DNA of 64,000 bases from Streptomyces antnestii. Its GTDB lineage: Bacteria > Actinomycetota > Actinomycetes > Streptomycetales > Streptomycetaceae. Below, piece by piece: positions 8,740 to 16,415 of the stretch. Each line of letters starts with the position of its first letter. Positions within the stretch are counted from its first letter, which is position 1. Made by a program: the position numbers and the translations under genes. The stretch spans positions 124,001 through 188,000 of the forward strand of contig NZ_RZYA01000008.1 of NCBI RefSeq assembly GCF_004005495.1, read 5' to 3'. Under the pieces are notes generated by a model. That model was not told where the DNA came from. It made no database searches and saw only the letters and a list, made by a program, of their open reading frames with translations.

Positions 8740-9864
8740 GTGTCTCCCCTTCACCCCACCCGCCGTACAGCCCTTCGCACGCTTACCGGAATCGGTGCCG
8801 GCATCCTCGGCGCCTCGGCCTGCGGCCCCGGTGACCAGGACACGGCGGCGAAGGGACTGCGCATGGGCGCCGAATGGGAGAGTCACGCACGCACCTTCAT
8901 GTCGTGGCCCGCCCTGCAGTCGGTGTGGGGCGAGGACCTCCCCTACGTACGCGAGGACATCGCCCGCGTCGCCCGTGCCATCGCGGAGTACGAGTACGTC
9001 GTGATGATGGCGAGGCCCGACCAGCAGAGGGCCGCTCAGAAGGCGTGTGGGCGCGATGTCGAGGTCATCCCGCTGGAGGTCGACGACCTGTGGGCCCGCG
9101 ACACCGTGCCGGTGTTCGTGGAGGACGACGGCAAGGTCACCGGCGTCGACCTCAACTTCAGCGGCTGGGGCAACAAGCAGACACACGCCAATGACGCCCA
9201 GGTGGGCCGCACACTGCTGGCGAAGTACGGCATCCCGCGCCGGAAGGCTCCCCTGGTCGCCGAGGGCGGCTCCTTCGAGACCGACGGCGAGGGCACCCTC
9301 CTCATCACCGAGAGTTCGATCGTCAACGAGAACCGCAACCCCGGAAAGAGCCGGGACCGGATCGAGGCCGAGATCAAGCAGACGCTGGGCATCAAGAAGG
9401 TGATCTGGCTGGCCGGCGTGCGCGGCGAGGACATCACCGACGCGCACGTGGACAGCCTCGTACGGTTCACCGCACCCGGCGTGGTGCTCCTCGACACGGC
9501 GCACCCCGACACACCCCCGGATTCCTGGTCGCGCTCGTCCGACCAGGCGAGGGCCGTGCTCAGCAAGGCGACCGACGCCAAGGGCAGGCCCTTCGAGATC
9601 ATCGATCTGCCGCAGCCCGACCTGTACGAGATCACCGGCGAGGGCGACGACTTCGTGTCGACGTACGCCAACTTCTACGTCGCCAACGACTCCGTGTTCA
9701 TGCCCAAGTTCGGGGACCGCAAGGCCGACAAGCGCGCCCGGAGCATCCTGCAGGAGCACTTCCCCAAGCGCGACATCGTGCAGGTCCAGATCGACACCAT
9801 CGCCTCCGGGGGCGGCGGCATCCACTGCTCCACCCACGACGAACCCGGCAAGCCGGTCGACTGA
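8740..9864 (+). CDS. Exported agmatine deiminase / PAD_porph-family enzyme 1
   Basis: Guanidino-group hydrolase of the agmatine deiminase/Porphyromonas-type peptidylarginine deiminase family, 374 residues. The catalytic set is present: Asp121 in DLWARD, His236 in DAHVD and the nucleophile Cys363 in GGGGIHCSTHDEP. The first 28 residues are a twin-arginine signal (TRRTALRTLTGIGAGILG) ending in ASA-C, a possible lipobox with Cys28, so the enzyme is probably exported and perhaps lipid-anchored. The GTG start has a CGGAG site. A cytoplasmic agmatine deiminase would lack this signal; substrate outside the cell could be agmatine or peptide/free arginine. It is transcribed alone from operator 1. Confidence 0.87.
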   Translation: MSPLHPTRRTALRTLTGIGAGILGASACGPGDQDTAAKGLRMGAEWESHARTFMSWPALQSVWGEDLPYVREDIARVARAIAEYEYVVMMARPDQQRAAQKACGRDVEVIPLEVDDLWARDTVPVFVEDDGKVTGVDLNFSGWGNKQTHANDAQVGRTLLAKYGIPRRKAPLVAEGGSFETDGEGTLLITESSIVNENRNPGKSRDRIEAEIKQTLGIKKVIWLAGVRGEDITDAHVDSLVRFTAPGVVLLDTAHPDTPPDSWSRSSDQARAVLSKATDAKGRPFEIIDLPQPDLYEITGEGDDFVSTYANFYVANDSVFMPKFGDRKADKRARSILQEHFPKRDIVQVQIDTIASGGGGIHCSTHDEPGKPVD

Positions 9865-9920
9865 CCCACGGCCTGCCCCACGGAACGGTTGTGCATGAAT
9901 GCCGCGGAGCCGGCCGGGAC

Positions 9921-9950
9921 AGCCCGGGTCTCGAAGGCGGGACCCGGGCT
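9921..9950. terminator. Bidirectional terminator hairpin
   Basis: Perfect 10-base stem AGCCCGGGTC / GACCCGGGCT with a 10-base loop, placed between two convergent genes (stops at 9864 and 9957). GC-rich stems without a U-tract are the usual streptomycete form. Confidence 0.75.
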
Positions 9951-9956
9951 GGTTGC

Positions 9957-11129
9957 TCAGGAGTTGGGTTCCTGCATCGTGACGCAGTGCGCGCCGCCGC
10001 CCCCGTTGCCGTAGAGGTTGTCGAGGTCGAGCTGGATGACGGGTCTGCCGTAGGCGGCCTCGATGGCCGCCTTTGCCGCCTCGTCCTTGGTGGTGTCGCC
10101 GAACTGGGTGGTGATCACCGCTTGGTCGGTCACCGCCCAGTTCATATAGGAGCTGAGGAACTGCTTCTGCTTGCCCGCCGGTATCCGGGGCAGGGTGTCG
10201 GGGCCTTCGATGGTGAGGACCTGCAGTTGCCGCCCCCTGGCGTCGGTGGAGTTCACCAGCACGTCGTGGATGGCCTGGGCGTTGGCGGTCCAGACGTCCG
10301 GCCGCACCGCGCCCGCCAGTTGCACCATCACCACGCCGGGCTTGATGTAGCGGGCGGTCCCGTCGATGTGGCCGTCGGTGACATCCTTCCCGGTGACGCC
10401 CGGCAGCCAGATCATCTTCGAGGCGCCGAACCGGGAGAGCAGCTCCGCCTCGATCTGATCGCGCGTCCTGCCGGGGTTGCGGTTGCTGTTCACCCAGCAG
10501 CTCTCGGTCGCCATCAGGGTGCCGTCGCCGTCGTACTCCACGCCGCCGCCTTCGCCGACCACGTCCGCCCTGACGAACGACGCGCCCGCGTAGGCGGCGA
10601 CCTGCTGTGCGACCGTGCGGTCCTTGTCGTAGGCGGAGGCCGGGATGCCGTAGAAACTCGTGGCGTTCTCGCCCCAGGCGTTGAAGTTCAGGCCGAAGGA
10701 GTCCAGGCCGCCGGTCCCGTCCACCCGGAACAGCGGGCCGGTGTCCCGCATCCAGCAGTCCGAGACGGGAATCGAGCTGATCACCGTGACCGTGGGCCCG
10801 CAGATGGTGCCGGCCCGCGCCGCGGCCGTCGGGCCGTCCGCGCACATGATGACCGGCTCGTAGGTGGCGATCGTCCTGGCGAGCTTGGCGATGTCGGCCT
10901 GGATCAGGGACAGGCTGCTGCCCCAGATCGTGGAGCTGGACGGCCAGGCCATCCAGGTCCGCTTGTGCGGCGTCTCTTCCCCGGGCACGCGCCAGGACCC
11001 CGCGGCCCGGGCCGGCTGAACACCGCCGAGTACCGGCGCGGCCACCAGCGCGGCCGCGGCCGCTCCGGTCCGGGTCAGCAATGTCCTGCGGCTGATGCCC
11101 GCTCTGTCGCCGTCGTACTGTGTCTTCAC
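9957..11129 (-). CDS. Exported agmatine deiminase / PAD_porph-family enzyme 2
   Basis: Second guanidino-hydrolase of 390 residues. A Tat signal opens it: SRRTLLTRTGAAAAALVAAP, with a likely signal-peptidase-I site after PARA (about residue 42). The mature part begins TWMAWPSSSTIWG, with Asp129 in CWMRDTGPLF, His254 in TDGHIDG and nucleophile Cys382 in GNGGGGAHCVTMQEP; NSNRNPG is also typical. The GTG at 11129 has a strong GAGGAG site and gives the signal peptide directly. It lies 46 bases behind the NCS1 permease gene and is read from the same promoter. Two exported members beside one cytoplasmic one in a single regulon is unusual. Confidence 0.88.
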   Translation of the reverse strand: MKTQYDGDRAGISRRTLLTRTGAAAAALVAAPVLGGVQPARAAGSWRVPGEETPHKRTWMAWPSSSTIWGSSLSLIQADIAKLARTIATYEPVIMCADGPTAAARAGTICGPTVTVISSIPVSDCWMRDTGPLFRVDGTGGLDSFGLNFNAWGENATSFYGIPASAYDKDRTVAQQVAAYAGASFVRADVVGEGGGVEYDGDGTLMATESCWVNSNRNPGRTRDQIEAELLSRFGASKMIWLPGVTGKDVTDGHIDGTARYIKPGVVMVQLAGAVRPDVWTANAQAIHDVLVNSTDARGRQLQVLTIEGPDTLPRIPAGKQKQFLSSYMNWAVTDQAVITTQFGDTTKDEAAKAAIEAAYGRPVIQLDLDNLYGNGGGGAHCVTMQEPNS

Positions 11130-11175
11130 GTGGTGCTCCTCTTCGCAGAAGTTCTGTACGTGCAGGCCGAGTTGC

Positions 11176-12627
11176 TCAGTGGAGCGCTTCCAGCAGCCCC
11201 TCCTCCTGGACCATCCGGCGTTCGGTTGCCAGATCGAGGCTTCGGGCGAAGGCCCAGTAGAGGCCGCCGGCCACCGGCAGGCCGACGAATACCGAGCAGT
11301 CGACTCCGCCGAGGCGCTCCGCGACAGGCCCGACAAAGAGGCCGGTGACGACCATGAACGGGACCATGCAGGCCAGACCGATCACGTAGGCGAGGTTGCC
11401 GCGCCAGCCCCACCGGCCGTAGATGCCGTCCGGGTTGAAGATCTCCTTCACGACGTACTGGCCGCGGCGGACGAAGAAGAAGTCGACCAGATTGATGGCC
11501 GTCCAGGGGATGAACAGGTAGGTCAGCACCACCACCACGTTGGCGAAGAACCAGTTGAACCGGTCGATGCCGACGAGGGTGGAGATCGCCCCGACCGAGA
11601 CCAGCATGATCCCGATGGTCGTGACCCGGATGGCCCGCGTCGGCTTCACCGGACGGAACGAGTCGACGATGGAGATCATGGTGAGGCTGCCGCCGTACTG
11701 GTTGATCGCCATGATCGAGAGCAGCCCGACCAGCAGCACCACGACCGCGACCGTGCCGAATCCGCCGAACAGCCGGTCGGCCGCGAGTTTCAGCGCGGTC
11801 ACCGGGTCGGTGCCCTCGGGGGCTCCGGCCGAGACCACGGCACCGAGGAGGAACACCCAGATCCCGGAGATCGCGCTGGGCAGGTAGGTCCACCAGAAGG
11901 TGCTGCGCACGGGGACGTCGGGTCTGAGGTAGCGCGAGTAGTCCGAGACGTACGGCGCCCAGCCCAGCTGGAAGCCGGCGACGAACACGAACACCAGCAT
12001 GAACGGGGCGAGTTCGAAGGGGCCCGCGTCCCAGACGCCGCGCGGCAGCCCGCCGCCGAACAGGGCGGCCACCGTGATGACGGCCGTGACCACGACGAAG
12101 GGCCAGGTGAGCCACCGGTTCAGCCGGTGGATCCACTCGTATCCGTACAGGGCGATCACCGTCGCGACCGCGGCGGCGAGCAGATAGCCGAGCCAGTTGG
12201 GGATCCCGGTGAGCAGGTTCATGGCCTGGCCGGACAGCAGGGCGTCCGAGGTGTTGAAGCCGATGTAGTTGACGAGGGCGAACACCCACACGGTGAGCGC
12301 GGCACCCAGGTAGCCGAACTGCGGCCGTGACTGCACCAGTTGGGGCAGGCCCAGCTGGGGACCCTGGGCCGAGTGGAACGCCATGAAGAACGTGCCGAAG
12401 AGCGAGCCGAGGACGGTGGCGACCACCGTCCAGACGAGCGAGGCCCCCATGGAAAGCGTCACGACGCCGGTCGCCAGGCCGGTGAGGTTGAGACTGCCGA
12501 CGAACCAGATGGCGCCCACGCTCGAGGGTTTGCCGTGCCGTTCCTCGAGGGGCACCCAGTCGATAGAGTGCTGTTCAATACCCGCAAGTGGTGCGGAATC
12601 ATGCGCCTGCGTGGTGCCATGCCCCAT
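11176..12627 (-). CDS. NCS1-family permease 2
   Basis: Membrane symporter of 483 residues with about twelve hydrophobic segments. It shares long motifs with the permease at 1679-3169: FMAFHSAQGPQLGLPQLVQS, WAPYVSDYSRYL, IPWTAINLVDFFFVRRGQY and EIFNPDGIYGRWGWRG. NCS1 members import nucleobases, hydantoins or allantoin. The ATG has an AGGAG site eight bases upstream. It leads the transcription unit NCS1-exported deiminase 2, behind operator 2, so its substrate is probably a nitrogen compound related to what the deiminases act on or release; this is inference. Confidence 0.92.
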   Translation of the reverse strand: MGHGTTQAHDSAPLAGIEQHSIDWVPLEERHGKPSSVGAIWFVGSLNLTGLATGVVTLSMGASLVWTVVATVLGSLFGTFFMAFHSAQGPQLGLPQLVQSRPQFGYLGAALTVWVFALVNYIGFNTSDALLSGQAMNLLTGIPNWLGYLLAAAVATVIALYGYEWIHRLNRWLTWPFVVVTAVITVAALFGGGLPRGVWDAGPFELAPFMLVFVFVAGFQLGWAPYVSDYSRYLRPDVPVRSTFWWTYLPSAISGIWVFLLGAVVSAGAPEGTDPVTALKLAADRLFGGFGTVAVVVLLVGLLSIMAINQYGGSLTMISIVDSFRPVKPTRAIRVTTIGIMLVSVGAISTLVGIDRFNWFFANVVVVLTYLFIPWTAINLVDFFFVRRGQYVVKEIFNPDGIYGRWGWRGNLAYVIGLACMVPFMVVTGLFVGPVAERLGGVDCSVFVGLPVAGGLYWAFARSLDLATERRMVQEEGLLEALH

Positions 12628-12718
12628 GTGGGCTGCTCCTGTCCTGGGGTGCCTACGTGAATGCGTTCAGCGCCAGATGACCGTGCGGCGCCGATGGAGT
12701 GCGCTCACCTTAGGGACT

Positions 12719-12734
12719 GACGGAAATTTCAGTC
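12719..12734 (-). promoter_or_regulatory. Palindromic operator 2 (NCS1-deiminase promoter)
   Basis: GACGGAAATTTCAGTC on the plus strand matches 15 of 16 consensus positions, with TGAC/GTCA flanks. Read toward the permease gene it is TTGACTGAAATTTCCGTC, so the -35-like TTGACT is again built into the site. It lies 92 bases before the permease start. Confidence 0.8.
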
Positions 12735-12783
12735 AACATCCCCAACGAATCAACTTGGGGCATGAGGCTGCCCAAGAGGAACG

Positions 12784-13581
12784 TCAGAGTGCCCGGCGGG
12801 CGGCGGCGATCGCCTCGGGGTCCCAGCCGGGCCGCGGCACGGACTCCAACAGGAGTCGCGTATAGGGGTGTTGCGGTGCGGCCAGCACCTCGGCCGTGGG
12901 CCCCGCCTCGACGACGCGGCCCTGGCGCATGACGATGACCTCGTCGGTGACGCACCGGACCACGCCGAGGTCGTGGGTGATGAACAGGTAGCCGATCCGG
13001 GTCTCCTCCCGGATGTCGGCGAGCAGGTTGAGGATCTGCGCCTGTACGGAGACGTCGAGCGCGGCGACCGCCTCGTCGAGGACGAGGACGGCCGGTTCGA
13101 CGGCGAGGACACGGGCGATGGCGACGCGCTGGCGCTGGCCGCCGGAGAGCTGCCGTGGGCGTGCGTCGGCGGCGCGGGTGCCCAGGCCGACCTGGTCGAG
13201 GAGCTCGCGGACGCGCCGGTCGTGGTCGGTGCGGGGGAAGTGCAGGCGCAGGGTTTCGCGCAGGACGTCTTCGACGCTCGTCCGGGGATCGAGGGAGAGG
13301 TACGGGTCCTGGAAGACCATCTGGACCTCGCGGGCCCTGGCCAGGCGCTGGGCCCGGCCGCGGCTTCGCGCGCCGCGTTCCCGGCCGCGTACGCGGACCT
13401 GGCCGGCGTCGGCCCTTTCCAGTCCGACGATGATCCGGGCGGTGGTGGTCTTGCCGGACCCGGATTCACCGACGATGCCCAGGGAGCCGCCCTCGGGGAG
13501 CGTGAAGGAGACATCGTCGACGGCGCGGACGTCCGCGAAGGCGCGGTGGAGACCGACGGCCTCCAGTACGTGCTCAGACAT
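12784..13581 (-). CDS. Peptide-type ABC transporter ATPase (DppF/OppF-like)
   Basis: Cytoplasmic ATPase of 265 residues. Walker A GESGSGKTTTAR (about residues 40-50), Q-loop VFQDPYLSLDPRTSV, signature LSGGQRQRVAIAR, Walker B AVLVLDEAVAALD and switch THDLGVVR are all visible; in the D-loop region the usual DEPVSALD is DEAVAALD. It overlaps the preceding ATPase gene by eight bases and ends the five-gene transporter operon. The C-terminal cysteine-rich extension usual in OppF/DppF is missing, so it is shorter than average but complete in its ATPase core. Confidence 0.92.
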   Translation of the reverse strand: MSEHVLEAVGLHRAFADVRAVDDVSFTLPEGGSLGIVGESGSGKTTTARIIVGLERADAGQVRVRGRERGARSRGRAQRLARAREVQMVFQDPYLSLDPRTSVEDVLRETLRLHFPRTDHDRRVRELLDQVGLGTRAADARPRQLSGGQRQRVAIARVLAVEPAVLVLDEAVAALDVSVQAQILNLLADIREETRIGYLFITHDLGVVRCVTDEVIVMRQGRVVEAGPTAEVLAAPQHPYTRLLLESVPRPGWDPEAIAAARRAL

Positions 13582-14608
13582 CGACGGGGCTCCCTTCGAG
13601 GCGGTCGGTGTGATGGCAGGCGGCCCGGTGGTCCGGCAGGTCCGGTGCGTGGAGCGGCTCGGGGGCCTGCCGCTCGCAGATTTCCATGGCCAGGGGACAG
13701 CGGGCGGCGAACGGGCAGCCGTGCGACTCCTGTCGCAGGTCCGGGGGTTGGCCGTCGATGGCGGCAAGCCGTCCCGCAGGGGCTTCCAGACGCGGGGTGG
13801 AGGCGAGCAACGCTGCGGTGTAAGGGTGTCGGGGCTGCGCGAAGAGGACCTGCGCGGGTCCGCTCTCCGCGATCCGTCCGGCGTACATGACGTAGACGCG
13901 GTCACTGATGGCGGCGGCGAGGTCCAGGTCGTGGGTGACGAAGAGCAGGCCGGTGCCGAAGCGTTCGCGCAGTTCGGTCAGCAGGGCGATGACCTCGGCC
14001 TGAGTGGTGACGTCGAGCGCGGTGGTCGGTTCATCGGCGAGCAGGAGGGCCGGATCTCCCATCAACGCGGCCGCGATCATGACGCGTTGGAGCATGCCGC
14101 CGGAGACCTGGCCGGGGTACTTGTGCAGCGCGGAGGCGTCAAGGCCGACGGCCTGGAGGAGTTCGGTGGCTCGGGCGGTGGCGTCCGGGCGGCTCATGCT
14201 CCTGGTCAGCGTGACGCTCTCGATGAGGAAGTCACCGATGCGGCGCAGTGGGTTGAGGGCGGCGCGGGGGTCCTGGAAGATCATGGCCACCGTGTTGGTG
14301 CGCAGGGCGCGCAACTGGTCGGCGTTCATGGTGAGGACGTCCTGGCCTCCCACGCGGACGGCGCCCTCGACGGTGGCGCCGGGCGGCAGCAGGTTCAAGG
14401 CGCTGCGCGAGGTGAGCGTCTTCCCGGACCCGGACTCGCCGACGAGGGCGACGGTCTCGCCGGCGCCGACGTGCAGGTCGATGCCGTCAAGGACCGGGCG
14501 GGCGGTGCCGGGCAGGCTGATCCGCAGCCCTTGGATGTCGAGTGTGTACGTGGATGTGGCCGGGTCCACCGCATTCATGGGGTCTTCCTTCATGGGGCCC
14601 TCATTCAT
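13574..14608 (-). CDS. Peptide-type ABC transporter ATPase (DppD/OppD-like)
   Basis: ATPase of 344 residues with Walker A GESGSGKTLTS, Q-loop IFQDPRAALNP, signature QVSGGMLQRVMIA, Walker B LLLADEPTTALD and switch THDLDLA. The C-terminal extension HGCPFAARCPLAMEIC carries the Cys set that binds an iron-sulfur cluster in dipeptide-transporter ATPases. The chosen ATG at 14608 has an AGGAGG site five bases away and overlaps the permease stop; two further in-frame ATGs at 14593 and 14578 sit in a 15-base imperfect repeat. Confidence 0.92.
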   Translation of the reverse strand: MNEGPMKEDPMNAVDPATSTYTLDIQGLRISLPGTARPVLDGIDLHVGAGETVALVGESGSGKTLTSRSALNLLPPGATVEGAVRVGGQDVLTMNADQLRALRTNTVAMIFQDPRAALNPLRRIGDFLIESVTLTRSMSRPDATARATELLQAVGLDASALHKYPGQVSGGMLQRVMIAAALMGDPALLLADEPTTALDVTTQAEVIALLTELRERFGTGLLFVTHDLDLAAAISDRVYVMYAGRIAESGPAQVLFAQPRHPYTAALLASTPRLEAPAGRLAAIDGQPPDLRQESHGCPFAARCPLAMEICERQAPEPLHAPDLPDHRAACHHTDRLEGSPVDV

Positions 14609-15459
14609 GGGGTCCTCCTGGCGACGTGGTCGGCCCAGCGCTCGCCCACCACGTTGAAGGCGACGACGGTCAGCACGATGAACACGCAGGGCCAGATCGC
14701 CGACAGCGGGTAGCCGTGCTGGATGGCGGTCTGGCCGTCGAAGACCATGCGGCCCCAGTCCGGGGTGAGCGCGGGGATCCCGAGGCCGAGGAAGGACAGG
14801 CCGGCGAGGTCCATGAGGGCGTAGCCGAAGTTGATCGTGGACTGGGCGAGGACGACGGGGGCGATGTTGGGCAGGATGTGGCGCAGGCAGATCTGGAGCG
14901 CCGAATGGCCCTGGACCTGGTAGGCGTTGACGTAGGGGCGTTTGCGTTCGGCCAGGACGAGGGAGCGGGTCAGTCGGCTGACGTAGGGCAGGTAGGCGAT
15001 GGAGAGGGCGACGACGGGAGCCAACAGCCCTTCTCCGTAGACCGCGATGATCAGGATCGCCAGGAGCATCCCGGGGAACGCGAAGACCAGCTCGGTGCTG
15101 CGCGACAGGACCGAGTCGAGCCAGCCGCCCCGCCAGCCCGCCGCCATACCGACCGCGACACCGGCGAGTGTGGAGAAGACCACGACCCCGAGCGGTCCCA
15201 ACAGCGAGGTGCGGGCACCGAGAAGGAGCCGGGAGAGGGTGTCGCGTCCGGCGGCGTCGACGCCGAGCCAGTGCTCCGCGGAAGGAGCGGCCATCGCGTT
15301 GCCGAGATCGACCACGTTGGGGTCGTAGGGCGCGAGCCATGAGGCGAGGAGCGCGGCAGTGGTGACCAGGGCGACGAAGGCGAGGCAGATCAGGTACAGC
15401 GGGGGCCCGGCGGCGCGGATCCTGGAGAGGCCGGGGCGGCGGGTCAGGACGGCGGTCAT
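14605..15459 (-). CDS. Peptide-type ABC transporter permease (DppC-like)
   Basis: Inner-membrane permease of 284 residues with about six hydrophobic segments and the DppC layout: an N-terminal segment, then HWLGVDAAGRDTLSRLLLGA, the coupling-helix region VNAYQVQGHSALQICLRHIL and the end LSFLGLGIPALTPDWGRM. ATGA overlap with the upstream permease and with the downstream ATPase indicates tight translational coupling. Confidence 0.92.
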   Translation of the reverse strand: MTAVLTRRPGLSRIRAAGPPLYLICLAFVALVTTAALLASWLAPYDPNVVDLGNAMAAPSAEHWLGVDAAGRDTLSRLLLGARTSLLGPLGVVVFSTLAGVAVGMAAGWRGGWLDSVLSRSTELVFAFPGMLLAILIIAVYGEGLLAPVVALSIAYLPYVSRLTRSLVLAERKRPYVNAYQVQGHSALQICLRHILPNIAPVVLAQSTINFGYALMDLAGLSFLGLGIPALTPDWGRMVFDGQTAIQHGYPLSAIWPCVFIVLTVVAFNVVGERWADHVARRTP

Positions 15460-16415
15460 ACGGAGGTACTCCTCGTTCCGAGGGCGATCCGCGGGTCGAC
15501 CAGGGGCAGCAGCAGGTCGACGATCAGGTTCACGGCCATGAAGAGAGCGACGATGATCAGGGAGATGGCCTGGACGGTCGGGAAGTCCTTTGTCGTGGTG
15601 GACAGTTCGAGGAGCTGGCCGACGCCGCCGATGCTGAAGGCGGTCTCCACGAGGATCGTGCAGATCAGGAGCGTGGAGACGATCAGTCCGCCGGTGGTGA
15701 GGACGGTGCCCAGGGAGTTGCGGAAGACGTGGCGGCGGATGACCTGGCGCTCGGGGACGCCGCGGCTGCGGGCGACGGTGACATGTTCGCTGTCGAGGGC
15801 TTCGAGCATGGTGGAGCGGGTCACCCGGGCGAGCATGCCGATCAGGTAGAGCGCCAGGGCGATCGCGGGGAGCGTCAGGTGCCAGAGTTCGTCGCCGAAG
15901 CCGTCGCCGGCACCGCTGCTGGGGAACCATCCCAGCTTCACGGCGAACAGGCCCTGCAGCAGTACGGCGGCGACGAAGGACGGGGTCCCGACGGCGAGCG
16001 TGGTGCCGACCAGGACGGTGGAGTCGATGCCGCCGCCGCGCACGGCGGCGATCCAGCCCAGTGCCAGGCCGATCACCGCGACCACGACCAGCGCCATCAT
16101 GACGAGCAGCAGCGTGGTGGGGAGACGGTCGGCCAACAGCCGTGAGACGTCGGTGCGGTAGGTGATGGACCGCCCGAAGTCTCCCCGCACGATGTCGCCG
16201 AGCCAGTGCAGGTACCGGACGAAGAACGGGTCGTCCAGGTGGTACTGGGCTTTGATCGCGGCGAGGGCCTGCGGTGAGGCGGAGCGTCCTGAGAGCAGGA
16301 AGCTGGCCGGGTCGCCCGGCGCCAGGTACATGGCGCCGAACACCACGAACGACGCGCCGAGCAGGGTGGCCGCCATCTCCGCAAGGCGGCGTACGGCGAA
16401 TCTCAGGAAGCTCAC
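15456..16415 (-). CDS. Peptide-type ABC transporter permease (DppB-like)
   Basis: Permease of 319 residues with the DppB N-terminus (SFLRFAVRRLAEMAATLLGA, FGAMYLAPGDPA), six hydrophobic segments, the loop DFGRSITYRTDV and the coupling-helix motif VTVARSRGVPERQVIRRHVF. The GTG start overlaps the stop of the binding-protein gene. It pairs with the DppC-like permease next to it. Confidence 0.92.
   Translation of the reverse strand: MSFLRFAVRRLAEMAATLLGASFVVFGAMYLAPGDPASFLLSGRSASPQALAAIKAQYHLDDPFFVRYLHWLGDIVRGDFGRSITYRTDVSRLLADRLPTTLLLVMMALVVVAVIGLALGWIAAVRGGGIDSTVLVGTTLAVGTPSFVAAVLLQGLFAVKLGWFPSSGAGDGFGDELWHLTLPAIALALYLIGMLARVTRSTMLEALDSEHVTVARSRGVPERQVIRRHVFRNSLGTVLTTGGLIVSTLLICTILVETAFSIGGVGQLLELSTTTKDFPTVQAISLIIVALFMAVNLIVDLLLPLVDPRIALGTRSTSV

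Noticed and set aside
12602..12735. The GACTGA just before operator 2 as a second full operator
   Set aside because: It is only a half-site; no matching opposite arm at the right spacing.
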